Of a stretch of 64,000 nt of DNA, positions 1 through 8,419 are shown in pieces (position 1 is the first letter of the stretch; the number at the start of each line of letters is the position of its first letter). The stretch covers positions 744,001 through 808,000 of the forward strand of contig NZ_CP104144.1 in the NCBI RefSeq assembly GCF_025200715.1, read 5' to 3'. A program made the position numbers and the translations under genes. This DNA is from Rhizobium sullae. GTDB lineage: Bacteria > Pseudomonadota > Alphaproteobacteria > Rhizobiales > Rhizobiaceae. The notes below the pieces were generated by a model that searched no databases, was not told the origin of the DNA, and was given only the letters and a program-made list of their open reading frames with translations.

Positions 1-1
1 C

Positions 2-481
2 CTTGCCGGAGGCTGCGCCCGGGCGATCGTTGCCGATCTCGCCCAGCCGAAGCTCGATATCGCTGCGCAGTACCAGGGCGTCATTCCGGTCAATGTCCGC
101 GAGAAGAACCTCACTGACGAGGTGAGACGGCTGACGGATGGCTGGGGCGCGGACGTGATCTTCGAGTGCTCCGGATCACCAAAGGCCTGGGAGACGATCA
201 TGGACCTGGCGCGCCCAGGCGGCGTCATCGTTGCCGTCGGCCTTCCGGTCAATCCGATAGGGTTCGACGTTTCGACCGCCTCGACCAAGGAAATCCGCAT
301 CGAAACGGTCTTCCGCTACGCGCACCAATACGAGCGTTCGATCGCACTGCTCGGCTCCGGCCGCGTCGACCTGAAGCCGTTGATCTCGGAGACCTTCAAA
401 TTCGAGGATTCGATCAAGGCGTTTGACCGCGCAGTGGAAGCGCGGCCGACCGATGTGAAACTGCAGATCGTTATGGAGTGA
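2..481 (+). CDS. Zinc-type alcohol/polyol dehydrogenase, C-terminal part (5' end outside window)
   Basis: This is an open frame from the first bases of the window to a TGA at 479-481, giving 159 residues. The visible part covers the second half of a medium-chain dehydrogenase: the end of the Rossmann fold (GWGADVIFECSGSPKAW, then LARPGGVIVAVGLP) and the C-terminal segment typical of xylitol/sorbitol dehydrogenases (TKEIRIETVFRYAHQYERS, then GRVDLKPLIS). The family oxidises polyols to ketoses with NAD. The catalytic zinc ligands would lie upstream, so the substrate cannot be judged. A degraded copy of its last 50 codons lies at 22241-22410. Confidence 0.85.
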   Translation, partial: LAGGCARAIVADLAQPKLDIAAQYQGVIPVNVREKNLTDEVRRLTDGWGADVIFECSGSPKAWETIMDLARPGGVIVAVGLPVNPIGFDVSTASTKEIRIETVFRYAHQYERSIALLGSGRVDLKPLISETFKFEDSIKAFDRAVEARPTDVKLQIVME

Positions 482-548
482 TCCATTTTTTCGGGAATCC
501 CCGTCGGGTCGAAATGCTCGAGCAGTATCCGGACCAGACAGAATTCGC

Positions 549-575
549 GAGTGGGCTCCCGGCAGCCCACTCTTT
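549..575 (+). terminator. Rho-independent terminator after the polyol dehydrogenase
   Basis: A perfect 9-bp stem, GAGTGGGCT at 549-557 and AGCCCACTC at 564-572, with a 6-base loop, is followed by TTT. It lies 68 bases after the dehydrogenase stop codon and probably ends that transcript. Confidence 0.75.
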
Positions 576-1064
576 AGATCTCTAACGGCACATATGCTGC
601 AAGCCGGCGATCGTCCATAGTCTTATTTGTACAGACCATTGTCTCGCGAGCGCCGAGCTTCGGATGAGCGCCATTGCGTACGACCGTCAAAGCGTGCATG
701 TTGAATGCCTTCAGCAGCCGGATCAAGGGCGCTGCTGCTTCGGGGCCTCGATGTCCTGGCCCCAACGAAAGGAGGACGAAATGTCTTCCAGCCTCCATCT
801 TTACAGTACCGCTCGCAATCTCGTCAGCGTCAGCGAGTTTGGGTACGGCGAAAACATTCGGGTTCAGCAAATTGGCAAGAGCAGGCCATCGGACGTCTTG
901 CCCCTCAAGCGGATCAATTTCGCAGCATCAGCCGCCAAGCCTTCCCGGGACGGTTGCGAAGTATCCACTGCGAGCTTCTGGAACATTTCGTCGCCACTGA
1001 GCGGGCGCAGAAATACAACGCTGCCGCAGCATTGAAGCTGCGATCAACAATCAACCGAAAAACC
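576..1064. other. About 490 bases without a convincing gene
   Basis: Open frames exist on both strands but none resembles a family I know. On the plus strand an ATG at 781 follows a near-perfect Shine-Dalgarno (AAAGGAGGAC) and could start an 84-residue protein ending at 1035. On the minus strand a TTG-started frame of 98 codons runs 870-574 over the same DNA. They cannot both be real, and composition does not favour either clearly. This may be a decayed gene or the leader of the small gene at 1077. Confidence 0.35.
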
Positions 1065-1076
1065 CAGGAGGACCAA

Positions 1077-1217
1077 ATGGCCAAGGGCCAAGCGCGAAGC
1101 AATCGTGAAGTTCGAAAACCCAAAAAGGAAAAGACGGTGACACCTGTCGCCACGGCGCAAGGCACTCAGGTCAAGTTCGCAAACAGCGCGCTTAGCCTCG
1201 GCAAGAAGCAGAAATAG
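1077..1217 (+). CDS. Small Lys/Arg-rich rhizobial protein, 46 residues
   Basis: The ATG at 1077 is preceded by a strong Shine-Dalgarno (AGGAGG at 1066-1071). The product starts MAKGQARSNREVRKPKKEKT and ends in ALSLGKKQK; it is strongly basic and probably unstructured. Short proteins with the same MAKGQ.RSNRE..KPKKEK opening are common in Rhizobiaceae, and I know of no established function. The frame is open far upstream, but only this ATG has a ribosome site and the family start. A strong hairpin follows 77 bases downstream. Confidence 0.75.
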   Translation: MAKGQARSNREVRKPKKEKTVTPVATAQGTQVKFANSALSLGKKQK

Positions 1218-1293
1218 CTCCAGTCTTGGAAGCAGCTTTTCGCATGCTTCTGCCGCCGCCGGTACCAAGGGCCTGGCTTTGTTGGGCGCAAGT

Positions 1294-1321
1294 GCGGGCC
1301 GCCTTGAATAAGGCGGCCCGC
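1294..1321 (+). terminator. Strong GC-rich hairpin after the small basic protein
   Basis: A perfect 12-bp stem (GCGGGCCGCCTT at 1294-1305, AAGGCGGCCCGC at 1310-1321) closes a GAAT loop. No clear T run follows, so it is either a weak or Rho-assisted terminator or an mRNA-stabilising 3' end. Confidence 0.6.
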
Positions 1322-1487
1322 GTCACCACATCATTGTTGCGTTTTCAGCCTTTTGGCTACCTGATCTCGCCGGTTCGCCCGGCTGCTTGGCAATCTCAGA
1401 ATTGCAAAACGTCCATAATTCCGCTCTGCGGCGGAAGATAGTCGCGCTGAAGCCATTGCCTCGCGCATCCACGTTTTAGGATACCTC

Positions 1488-1706
1488 ATGATAGACACGA
1501 CCCGCCACGCGGCGGAGAGCCTGTTCCGACGCACAGCCCCCGAAGGCTCGAATGCCGCCAAGTTGCAGGACGTACGCACCAGACAGATCCTCAGAATGAG
1601 AGAACGCAGGCCCGTTGAAATGCAGCAGCGCCTCGAAAATCGTATGAGGCGCGCCAATCTCGAGACCCTGTTTGCCCTAAAGGAGCGTACGCATGGCGAT
1701 ATTTGA
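1488..1706 (+). CDS. Hypothetical small Arg-rich protein, 72 residues
   Basis: The ATG at 1488 follows AGGA with 7-base spacing. The product is helical and charged, with an Arg/Glu-rich stretch (RTRQILRMRERRPVEMQQRL, about residues 30-49) that could form a coiled coil. No domain was recognised. The stop codon overlaps the start of the next gene by 14 bases, which suggests coupled translation and supports both frames being real. Confidence 0.5.
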   Translation: MIDTTRHAAESLFRRTAPEGSNAAKLQDVRTRQILRMRERRPVEMQQRLENRMRRANLETLFALKERTHGDI

Positions 1707-1983
1707 TTACAGCACCGGTGCAGGACTATACCCCTGCAAGACCGTGAAGAGAACGAGCCGGCTTCGGTACAGAAGGTTTGATTCGGCCGCTGAAGCGCTT
1801 CGCTTTGCGATTGAGGACATGCCTGCCTCGCTGCTTCGCGGTTCCATACTAGAGGTTGAGGAAGCCCGCTATGATGGTCAGCAGATGCAGAGGCTTTACG
1901 AAGCCGACGCATATCCTCTGCCTAGGCGGGGCAAGAGCGATTCTTTGGAAGTCGAACCGCGCCGAGCCCGGCAATCCGGCTGA
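1693..1983 (+). CDS. Hypothetical rhizobial protein, 96 residues
   Basis: The ATG at 1693 has a good ribosome site (AAAGGAG). The first 75 or so residues look like a conserved rhizobial small protein: an aromatic opening (MAIFDYSTGAGLYP), a motif RRFDSAAEALRFAIEDMP, then LEVEEARYDGQQMQRLYEA. The last 20 residues are basic and low in structure and may be an extension. No function is known to me. It is probably co-transcribed with the overlapping 72-residue gene upstream. Confidence 0.6.
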   Translation: MAIFDYSTGAGLYPCKTVKRTSRLRYRRFDSAAEALRFAIEDMPASLLRGSILEVEEARYDGQQMQRLYEADAYPLPRRGKSDSLEVEPRRARQSG

Positions 1984-2044
1984 CGCGACTCCTTTTGGGG
2001 ATTGCCATCGTAAGTGGTATCAACGCAAGCGTCAAAACAAGAAG

Positions 2045-2073
2045 TTGACGCGGCCGTCGAAAGTGTCTATACA
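2045..2073 (+). promoter_or_regulatory. Sigma70-type promoter of the cold-shock gene
   Basis: TTGACG at 2045-2050 and TATACA at 2068-2073 are separated by exactly 17 bases. Transcription would start near 2080, leaving a leader of about 130 bases before the ATG at 2212. Long leaders are typical of cold-shock mRNAs, where they fold differently with temperature; that role here is inferred. Confidence 0.7.
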
Positions 2074-2211
2074 AAAACCCATCGATACTTTGTTTGACGA
2101 TAGTTGTTTTTGCTGCGCTTCGCGCTTCGCGACGAACTTCCTTCTCTCAAAAGTCGAAAACCCGCTGTGCGTCGCCCAGCGGTGATCAATGTTGCTAAGA
2201 AAGGGTTCGTT

Positions 2212-2421
2212 ATGACCACTGGCACAGTTAAATGGTTCAATTCCACCAAAGGTTTCGGCTTCATTCAGCCTGACGACGGCAGCGCCGATGTGTTCGTTCA
2301 CATCTCGGCCGTCGAACGCGCAGGGATGAGCTCGATCGTCGAAGGCCAGAAGCTCGGTTTCGAGCTCGAGCGCGACAGCAAGTCGGGCAAGATGTCTGCC
2401 GGCCAGCTCAAGGCCGCCTAA
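2212..2421 (+). CDS. Cold-shock domain protein (CspA family)
   Basis: A complete 69-residue single-domain cold-shock protein, starting [20 protein letters not shown]. The RNA-binding motifs RNP1 (KGFGFI, residues 13-18) and RNP2 (VFVHI, about 28-32) are intact. The family binds single-stranded RNA and DNA and acts as an RNA chaperone in the cytoplasm. The start is the usual family start, preceded by AAGAAAGGG. The clear promoter, long leader and terminator make it a single-gene unit. Some family members are constitutive, so cold induction is not certain. Confidence 0.95.
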   Translation: MTTGTVKWFNSTKGFGFIQPDDGSADVFVHISAVERAGMSSIVEGQKLGFELERDSKSGKMSAGQLKAA

Positions 2422-2472
2422 GCTTTAGCCGCCGATGACCACGGATGTACCGACACGGCGGCAAGAGGTTAC

Positions 2473-2503
2473 AAGAGGCCAGGCTCATGTCTGGCCTCTT
2501 TCC
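2473..2503 (+). terminator. Rho-independent terminator of the cold-shock gene
   Basis: A perfect 10-bp stem (AAGAGGCCAG at 2473-2482, CTGGCCTCTT at 2491-2500) with an 8-base loop ends in a short T-rich stretch, about 50 bases after the stop codon. Confidence 0.85.
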
Positions 2504-2604
2504 GTTCTGAGGCACCTTCCGCAGCGCGCGATACCAGCGCAGGTCTTCCCTAGCAGCGCGATGGTACAAGCCTCCCTACCTTACGAGATCCAAAGGAATA
2601 CCTA

Positions 2605-2985
2605 TTGAGACATTCCAACGACAACGGTTTTGCCGAACGCCGCAATGCCGCGGCGGAGGCAAAGCGAGAGCTTCTGGCAAAGTTCGCCTCCGCCCCGAAA
2701 TCAGCCGATCCCGGGATGCAGGAGCGGCTTGCTGCGCGTGACGCGGTGATCCGCGCCCGCGAGGCCCGCCGTGCCGAGCGGGAAGCATTGAAGACAGCAG
2801 AGAACCAGCGAATTCTTGCCGCTGCGGCGGCGATGGCGGCTGCGGCCGAGGCCGAGGAAAAGGCAGAAGCGGAAGCCCGTCAGGCAGAAATTGCTGATCG
2901 CGTTTCACGCGGCGTGGCGGACGAAGCCGCACGCAAGGCCGAGCGTGATCGCCGTTATGCCGCGCGCAAGGCCCGCCAAGCCTGA
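2605..2985 (+). CDS. DUF6481 family protein, Ala/Glu/Arg-rich coiled coil
   Basis: A 126-residue protein starting at TTG (2605) after AAAGGA with suitable spacing. It opens RHSNDNGFAERRNAAAEAK and continues as an almost unbroken charged helix rich in Ala, Glu and Arg to the end (DEAARKAERDRRYAARKARQ). This matches the alphaproteobacterial DUF6481 family as I know it; the role is unknown, though a nucleic-acid or ribosome association is plausible from its basic, helical character. Members often sit near cold-shock genes, as here. Confidence 0.75.
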   Translation: MRHSNDNGFAERRNAAAEAKRELLAKFASAPKSADPGMQERLAARDAVIRAREARRAEREALKTAENQRILAAAAAMAAAAEAEEKAEAEARQAEIADRVSRGVADEAARKAERDRRYAARKARQA

Positions 2986-2997
2986 GGTCCCAAACCA

Positions 2998-3015
2998 CTG
3001 CGCCTATGGGCGCAG
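2998..3015 (+). terminator. Small hairpin after the DUF6481 gene
   Basis: A 7-bp perfect stem (CTGCGCC at 2998-3004, GGCGCAG at 3009-3015) lies 12 bases after the stop codon. It has no T run, so it may only slow or partly terminate transcription before the desaturase gene. Confidence 0.4.
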
Positions 3016-3066
3016 ACAACCATGCGTGCGCAGATGACGCAAGGCGCGCGATAGGAACCGCTTTTG

Positions 3067-4101
3067 ATGAACGCACATGTCCATACACCAGCCCCGCTTG
3101 CTGAAGACAATGTCGGAGCATGGTTGAAGACTCTGGCGAAATATCGCCAGCCTCGTATTGGCCGCTCCGCCTTCGAGCTTATTGTCACCGCCGTCCCGTT
3201 CGTGGGGTTCTGGGCTATCGCCTATTTTTCCCTCGTTTACGGCTTCTGGTACGGACTGGCTGCAATCATTGCGGCCGCAGCCTTCCTCCTGCGACTGTTT
3301 ATGATCCAGCACGATTGCGGTCACGGCTCGTTCTTCGCCCGTCGCGGCATTGATGATTGGACAGGGCGTGTCATAGGCGTACTTACACTGACACCTTACG
3401 CCTATTGGCGCCGGGCGCACGCTGCCCATCATGCGTCGGCCGGCAATCTCGACGAGCGGGGCGTTGGTGATATCACGACCCTGACGGTTGCAGAGTACCG
3501 TGCGCTTTCGCCCATGAACCGCCTCGGCTATCGCCTCTACCGGCACCCGCTGGTGATGTTCGGCATCGGCCCTGCCTGGCTCTTCCTCTTCAAGCAGCGC
3601 CTGCCATTCGGGATGATGAATTGCGGAGCGCTTCCCTGGGTTTCGACCATGGGTACAAACCTCGCGGTTGTCACACTTGCAGGCCTGATGATGTGGATTG
3701 TGGGGGTCGGGCCGTTCCTGATGATCCACCTGCCGATCGTGCTTCTGTCGGGTGCGGCCGGCATATGGCTCTTCTATGTCCAGCATCAGTTCGAGGACAC
3801 GCACTGGTCGATAGGCGACGACTGGCAGTTTCCAAAAGCCGCTCTCCACGGCGCATCCCATTACGATCTGCCGCTGGCGCTACGATGGTTGACTGGCAAT
3901 ATCGGCATTCACCACGTGCATCATCTGTCGAGCCGCATACCTTATTACAGGCTGCCGGAAGTGCTGCGCGACCACCCACAACTTGCCGGAATCGGGCGCA
4001 TTTCACTCTGGCAAAGCCTGCAGTGCGTCAGGCTCGTGTTATGGGATGATCGGCGCCAGAAACTCGTTTCATTCCGTGAGAGCGCGGCAGCGGCGGCTTA
4101 G
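3067..4101 (+). CDS. Membrane fatty acid desaturase
   Basis: A 344-residue integral membrane di-iron desaturase. The three histidine boxes that bind iron are present: HDCGH at residues 82-86, HAAHH at 118-122 and HHVHH at 282-286. Hydrophobic segments lie around residues 38-78 and 185-225. The pattern resembles omega-6/delta-12 acyl-lipid desaturases, which add double bonds to membrane lipid chains. An in-frame TTG lies directly before the ATG. Its position next to a cold-shock gene fits membrane fluidity control. A carotenoid or sphingolipid substrate cannot be excluded. Confidence 0.88.
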   Translation: MNAHVHTPAPLAEDNVGAWLKTLAKYRQPRIGRSAFELIVTAVPFVGFWAIAYFSLVYGFWYGLAAIIAAAAFLLRLFMIQHDCGHGSFFARRGIDDWTGRVIGVLTLTPYAYWRRAHAAHHASAGNLDERGVGDITTLTVAEYRALSPMNRLGYRLYRHPLVMFGIGPAWLFLFKQRLPFGMMNCGALPWVSTMGTNLAVVTLAGLMMWIVGVGPFLMIHLPIVLLSGAAGIWLFYVQHQFEDTHWSIGDDWQFPKAALHGASHYDLPLALRWLTGNIGIHHVHHLSSRIPYYRLPEVLRDHPQLAGIGRISLWQSLQCVRLVLWDDRRQKLVSFRESAAAAA

Positions 4102-4217
4102 CGCGTACATTCGGCAAGGTTCCCGGCGGGCCGCCGATCCGACGAAACCATGCTTGCGCTCACGCCGCCGACCCCAAGATACCCGACAATCGAAGTCGGG
4201 TTGATGATGGCCATTGG

Positions 4218-4252
4218 GGACCGCCGTTGCAGCCAGCCGGCGGTCCACTCTT
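4218..4252 (+). terminator. Terminator between desaturase and dehydratase genes
   Basis: An 8-bp stem (GGACCGCC at 4218-4225, GGCGGTCC at 4239-4246) with a 13-base loop is followed by ACTCTTT. It lies between convergent genes, so it probably ends the desaturase transcript. Confidence 0.6.
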
Positions 4253-4271
4253 TCGTTTAGTCTACAACTCC

Positions 4272-5459
4272 TCAGGCAAATGCATAGGAGCCGTCCGGCC
4301 GTTTCGGGACGCGCCGTTGCCAATGAACATAACCTTCCTCGGTCATTGCCTTCTCGTCCATCTCGACACCCCAGCCGGGCCGGTCGGGCCGCAGCTCCAG
4401 ATAACCATCCTTCGGCAGATAGGGATCGGCAACGTACCGCGTTTCGCCCTGCCGCTTCTCGATGTCGATGCCGCCATAAACGTAGGCCTGGCCCTTCGGC
4501 AGCCGGTATTCGAGGATCCGGAAGTTCTGCGCAGCGGCCGAGAAATGGACGTTAACTGCAGTTGCCAGCGGACCCATGGGATTGTGTGGCGCGACACCGA
4601 CGAAATAGGCTTCGGCGAGTGTCGCAATCCGCCGCATTTCGCTGATGCCGCCGACGACGCAGATGTCGGGCTGTATCAGGTCCGCGCCCTTGACCTGCAG
4701 AAGGCGCAGGAACTCGTTTCGATTGTAGAGTGACTCGCCCGTTGCGAGGACGCAGTTGAGTCCCTGCTTGAGGTCGCCCCAGGCCTCGATGTTTTCCGGG
4801 CGAAGCGGTTCCTCGTAAAACAGCGGATCATAGGGTGCCAGTGCATTGCCGAGCTGGCGGGCTGCGACCGGCTCGAAGATCTTCGCATGCGCGTCAAACG
4901 CGATCTCATAGTCGTCGCGCACGGTTTCACGAAGCGAGCGGAAATAGTCCGCCGAAGCCTTGACGACGTTGCCCCAGCGATGAGCGTGCATGTCGATGCG
5001 CCACGGGCTGAGCTTGAAAGCGGTGAAGCCCCATTCCTCATTCAGGCGATCGAACTCGTCGCGAGCCGCCGGCGCATCCGGTGCCGTGTAGACGCCTGCA
5101 TAGACCTTGATGCGATCGCGCACTTCACCACCGAGCAGTTTGTAGACCGGAACGTTCGCAGCCTTGGCGGCAAGGTCCCACAGGCAGTGATCGAGCGCCG
5201 AGATTGCGGCTAGGCCGAGTGCGCCTGGCGGGAACCTGCTTTGCTGGATCAGCAGATTGACGAGATAGTCGACGCGTGTCGGATCCTGGCCTGATAGGAA
5301 GGCGTAGAGATAATCCAAAATCGGCGGTAGCGCCTTATCCGGACCATGATTGTAGCATTCGCCCCAACCTGTCAGGCCGTCATCCGTATCGAGTGCGACG
5401 ATGACGCGGGGACGGTCCTTGTCGCGGGTCATGAAAACCCGCATGCGGTCGATTTTCAT
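4272..5459 (-). CDS. Enolase-superfamily sugar-acid dehydratase (mandelate racemase type)
   Basis: A 395-residue protein with the MR/MLE N-terminal cap and C-terminal barrel. Visible active-site features are K149 (FKLSPW), the D189-x-H191 pair (FDAHAK), E217 (EEP), E242 (TGES), D265 and H292 (APHNPMGP). The D/E/E set binds magnesium; the DxH motif is typical of galactonate/mannonate-type acid-sugar dehydratases. It would remove water from an aldonate or aldarate to give a 2-keto-3-deoxy acid in the cytoplasm. It is the last gene of the minus-strand operon, 12 bases after the previous one, with AAGGA before its ATG. The exact substrate is not readable. Confidence 0.85.
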   Translation of the reverse strand: MKIDRMRVFMTRDKDRPRVIVALDTDDGLTGWGECYNHGPDKALPPILDYLYAFLSGQDPTRVDYLVNLLIQQSRFPPGALGLAAISALDHCLWDLAAKAANVPVYKLLGGEVRDRIKVYAGVYTAPDAPAARDEFDRLNEEWGFTAFKLSPWRIDMHAHRWGNVVKASADYFRSLRETVRDDYEIAFDAHAKIFEPVAARQLGNALAPYDPLFYEEPLRPENIEAWGDLKQGLNCVLATGESLYNRNEFLRLLQVKGADLIQPDICVVGGISEMRRIATLAEAYFVGVAPHNPMGPLATAVNVHFSAAAQNFRILEYRLPKGQAYVYGGIDIEKRQGETRYVADPYLPKDGYLELRPDRPGWGVEMDEKAMTEEGYVHWQRRVPKRPDGSYAFA

Positions 5460-5471
5460 CTTTCTGTCCTT

Positions 5472-6689
5472 CTACCGATTGAAATAAGTGCGGCGCGAGA
5501 GGCGCGTCTGCACATAGAGGTGCTCGTTGTAGGTTCCGGGATTGTACGAGCCGGCATTCTCCGGCACGGGTACGGAGACGTTGCCGCCGCTTGGGAAGCG
5601 GGCCACGAAGGCCTCGTCGATGTCGCAGCCAAGCCCCGGCGCATCAGGAACGGCAATTGATCCGTCGACCTGTTCAGGATGCGGCACGATGGTCCGCCGG
5701 CGGCCGTCCCAGTCGTCGTCGATGCGCTCGAGGATAAGCGCGTTGGGAATCGCCGCAAGCACGTGCAGGGCCGCATATTCGGCGACCGGGCCAAGCGAGC
5801 CGGAATGCGGAGCCATCTGGATATGATGCGCCTCGGCCATCGCCGCGATCTTTGTCATCTGTGTGATGCCGCCGGCCCGGCCGGTATCCGGCTGGATCAC
5901 GTCGACCAGTTCTTTCTCGATGAGTTCTCGTTCGCCGAAGATGGTCGCCGAGCGCTCGCCGGCCGCCAGTGGCACGTGCGCCGCATCGCGAATGCGCCGG
6001 TAGCCGTCGATATTCTCCGGCGCAATTGGATCTTCGACCCAGAAGAGTTCGTAAGGCTCCAACGCCCTGACCAGGCGGCAGGCATCCGCAGGCGTCAGCC
6101 AGGGCGGTCCATGCAGATCGATCGCAATGTCGATATCGTTGCCGACCGCCTCGCGCAATGCAGCGACTTTGCGGACGGGATCGGCGACCCCGCCGCATTT
6201 AATCGCCTTGATGCCGCGCTCCTTGACCGCAAGCGCGCGCTCGGGCGTGTTTGCGTGGGAGTAGATCGGGATCCTGTCGCGAACCTTGCCGCCGAGCAGC
6301 ATCCAGACCGGCACGCCGAGTGCTTTTCCCTTAATGTCCCAAAGTGCCATGTCGATGCCCGTCAAGGCGCCGGCGCCGACCGTTCCCAGCATGCCGTGGC
6401 CCATCATGGCGATGTGCATCTTCTGCCAGAGACGCTCGATATGGGCCGGATCCTCGCCAATGAGAAGCGGTGCCAGATCGTGGATCGCCGTCTCGATGAC
6501 CCGCGGCCAACCCGAGCATTCACCGATACCGGTGATGCCTTCGTCGGTGTCGATCTTCAAGAACAGCCAATTTCGTGTGCCGGGCAGCTGTTTGGATGCG
6601 CCGTCTCCCGAGCGCTCATCGGAGGCCCATTTCGAGGGGTCTGGTTGCCCGGCATGCATGAGAAAGGTTCTAATTCCGGTGATTTTCAT
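5472..6689 (-). CDS. Enolase-superfamily sugar-acid dehydratase, galactonate dehydratase-like
   Basis: A 405-residue paralogue of the next gene, clearly diverged. Active-site features are K164 (IKAIKCGG), D191 and H193 (IDLHGPP), E219 (WVEDP), E245 (AAGERS), D268 and H295 (APHSGSLGP). The DLHG motif resembles D-galactonate dehydratases. The frame is open further upstream, but the ATG at 6689 overlaps the stop of the ATPase gene in an ATGA junction and gives the family N-terminus MKITGIRTFL. Two different dehydratases in one operon suggest two epimeric acids or two successive steps. Confidence 0.85.
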   Translation of the reverse strand: MKITGIRTFLMHAGQPDPSKWASDERSGDGASKQLPGTRNWLFLKIDTDEGITGIGECSGWPRVIETAIHDLAPLLIGEDPAHIERLWQKMHIAMMGHGMLGTVGAGALTGIDMALWDIKGKALGVPVWMLLGGKVRDRIPIYSHANTPERALAVKERGIKAIKCGGVADPVRKVAALREAVGNDIDIAIDLHGPPWLTPADACRLVRALEPYELFWVEDPIAPENIDGYRRIRDAAHVPLAAGERSATIFGERELIEKELVDVIQPDTGRAGGITQMTKIAAMAEAHHIQMAPHSGSLGPVAEYAALHVLAAIPNALILERIDDDWDGRRRTIVPHPEQVDGSIAVPDAPGLGCDIDEAFVARFPSGGNVSVPVPENAGSYNPGTYNEHLYVQTRLSRRTYFNR

Positions 6690-7324
6690 CGCACAGAACT
6701 CCCGTTCTTGAGATTCGCTGGTTCGATGTAGCGGAAACGCCGTGAGCGATCCCGGTCGCGTGGATCGGGGCGGGGAATGGCGGAGATGAGCGCTTGGGTA
6801 TAGGCGTGCTCCGGCGTGTTGCAGATCTTGTCCGCATCTCCAACCTCGACAAGCCGGCCCTTGTACATTACGCCGACACGATCGCACATGTAGCGAATGA
6901 CGCCGATGTCGTGGCTGATGAAGATGTAGGCAAGGCCGAGCTCGTCCTGCAAGCGCATCAAAAGGTCGAGGACCTGCGAGCGCACGGATACGTCGAGCGC
7001 CGAAGTCGCTTCGTCGGCAACGATGATGCGTGGGCTGAGCGTGATGGCGCGGGCGATGCCGATGCGCTGACGCTGGCCTCCGGAAAAAGCATGCGGGTAA
7101 CGTTCACGGGTCGTCGGATCGAGCCCCACCTGCTCCATCAGGTGACAAATGCGTTCATCGAGTGCCCGGCCGCGTGCGATGCCGTTGACAAGCAGCGGCT
7201 CGCCGATGATTTGCGAGACGGTCATACGGGGATTGAGAGAGCCGAAGGGGTCCTGGAAGACCATGCGCAGTTCGCGCCGCGCAGCGGCAAGCGGTTGCCC
7301 CTTCGCGGTTGCCAGATCGATCAT
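6686..7324 (-). CDS. Second half of a frameshifted fused ABC ATPase (family 5 importer)
   Basis: A 212-residue frame that begins inside the second nucleotide-binding domain. It has the Q-loop (MVFQDPFGSLNPR), signature (FSGGQRQRIG), Walker B (IIVADEATSALD) and H-loop (FISHD), but no Walker A, which lies at the end of the previous frame. It also carries the C-terminal oligopeptide-type tail. The start ATG overlaps the upstream stop (ATGA), so re-initiation could make this fragment, but alone it cannot bind ATP normally. See the entry at 7321-8412 for the likely cause. Confidence 0.8.
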   Translation of the reverse strand: MIDLATAKGQPLAAARRELRMVFQDPFGSLNPRMTVSQIIGEPLLVNGIARGRALDERICHLMEQVGLDPTTRERYPHAFSGGQRQRIGIARAITLSPRIIVADEATSALDVSVRSQVLDLLMRLQDELGLAYIFISHDIGVIRYMCDRVGVMYKGRLVEVGDADKICNTPEHAYTQALISAIPRPDPRDRDRSRRFRYIEPANLKNGSSVR

Positions 7325-8412
7325 GCCGCCATCAGCTCGCGGCGATACAGAATCTCGCCCGCGGTCGGATCGATGAGGCGCATGATCGAACGTCCCATCG
7401 TCGTCTTTCCGGACCCGCTTTCGCCGACGATGCCGAGCGTCTCGCGCGGCAGGAGAGAAATGGAGACATCGTCGAGCGCTTTGACCTCGCCGAAATCCAT
7501 GGACACGTTGCGGAGCTCGAGAATTGGCGCTGCCGTCCTGTCGAGCGGCGCCCGCGCCAGCCTGATTTCGGCCTTGGCTTCCAGTTTCAAAACGGAGCCG
7601 ATCAGCATCCGGGTGTAATCGTCTTTCGGCGCATGAAAAATCTGCTCGACCGGGGCGTATTCCTTGGCGACGCCGTTGTGCATGACGAGCACGTCGTCAG
7701 CGATTTGCGCCACGACGCCCATGTCGTGCGTTATGAAAAGCACTGCCATGCCGTAAGCCTTTTGTAGTCGGGCAATCAGGTCGAGGATTTCGGCTTGCGT
7801 GGTGACGTCCAAAGCCGTCGTAGGCTCGTCGGCGATCAGCAACTGCGGCTTGCATGCGAGCGCCATTGCGATCATGGCGCGCTGGCGCATGCCGCCCGAA
7901 TATTGGAACGTATAGCGATCCACGGCTTTTTCCGGGAAAGGAATCTCCACCTGCTTCAGGAGTGATATCGCTTCGGCGCGTGCATCCGCCTTGCTCATCC
8001 TGGTGTGAAGACGAAGTGCTTCGATGATCTGGTCGCCCACCGTGTGGACCGGCGAGAGTGACGACATCGGTTCCTGGAAAATCATGGCAATGTCGCGGCC
8101 GCGTATGGCGCGGATGTGGCGCCCGCGCGGGTTAAGACTGACGAGATTAACGGAGCGACCGTCTTTGCCATTCAGGACGATGGACCCGCCGCAGATACGG
8201 CCTGGCGCGTCTAAGATCTGCAGGATCGAGCGGGCCGTCACGGACTTGCCGGAGCCGCTCTCGCCGACGACGCAAAGCGTCTTTCCCGGCTCGATCGAAA
8301 AGGAAAGATCATCGACTGCGCGAAAGGCGCCGTTGCGCAAGGCAAAGTCGACGGTCAGGTTCTGCACCTGCAGGAGCGCCCTGCCAGCGGTGATCGGAAC
8401 GATGTCGGTCAT
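7321..8412 (-). CDS. First part of a frameshifted fused ABC ATPase (family 5 importer)
   Basis: A 363-residue frame holding a complete first nucleotide-binding domain (Walker A GESGSGKS at 50-57, signature YSGGMRQR, Walker B LLIADEPT) and the start of a second (Walker [10 protein letters not shown] near residue 326), then stopping after [12 protein letters not shown]. Removing two bases near 7334-7336 would restore one frame ([20 protein letters not shown]) and a normal fused two-domain ATPase of about 575 residues. The protein would energise the adjacent importer. Either the gene is mutated, the sequence has an error, or the halves are made separately. The ATG at 8412 lies 7 bases after the permease gene. 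Confidence 0.85.
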   Translation of the reverse strand: MTDIVPITAGRALLQVQNLTVDFALRNGAFRAVDDLSFSIEPGKTLCVVGESGSGKSVTARSILQILDAPGRICGGSIVLNGKDGRSVNLVSLNPRGRHIRAIRGRDIAMIFQEPMSSLSPVHTVGDQIIEALRLHTRMSKADARAEAISLLKQVEIPFPEKAVDRYTFQYSGGMRQRAMIAMALACKPQLLIADEPTTALDVTTQAEILDLIARLQKAYGMAVLFITHDMGVVAQIADDVLVMHNGVAKEYAPVEQIFHAPKDDYTRMLIGSVLKLEAKAEIRLARAPLDRTAAPILELRNVSMDFGEVKALDDVSISLLPRETLGIVGESGSGKTTMGRSIMRLIDPTAGEILYRRELMAA

Positions 8413-8419
8413 GCCGGCC

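Noticed and set aside
574..870. 98-codon minus-strand frame near the window start
   Set aside because: It begins with TTG, has no good ribosome site and conflicts with a plus-strand frame that does; not supported enough to call a gene.
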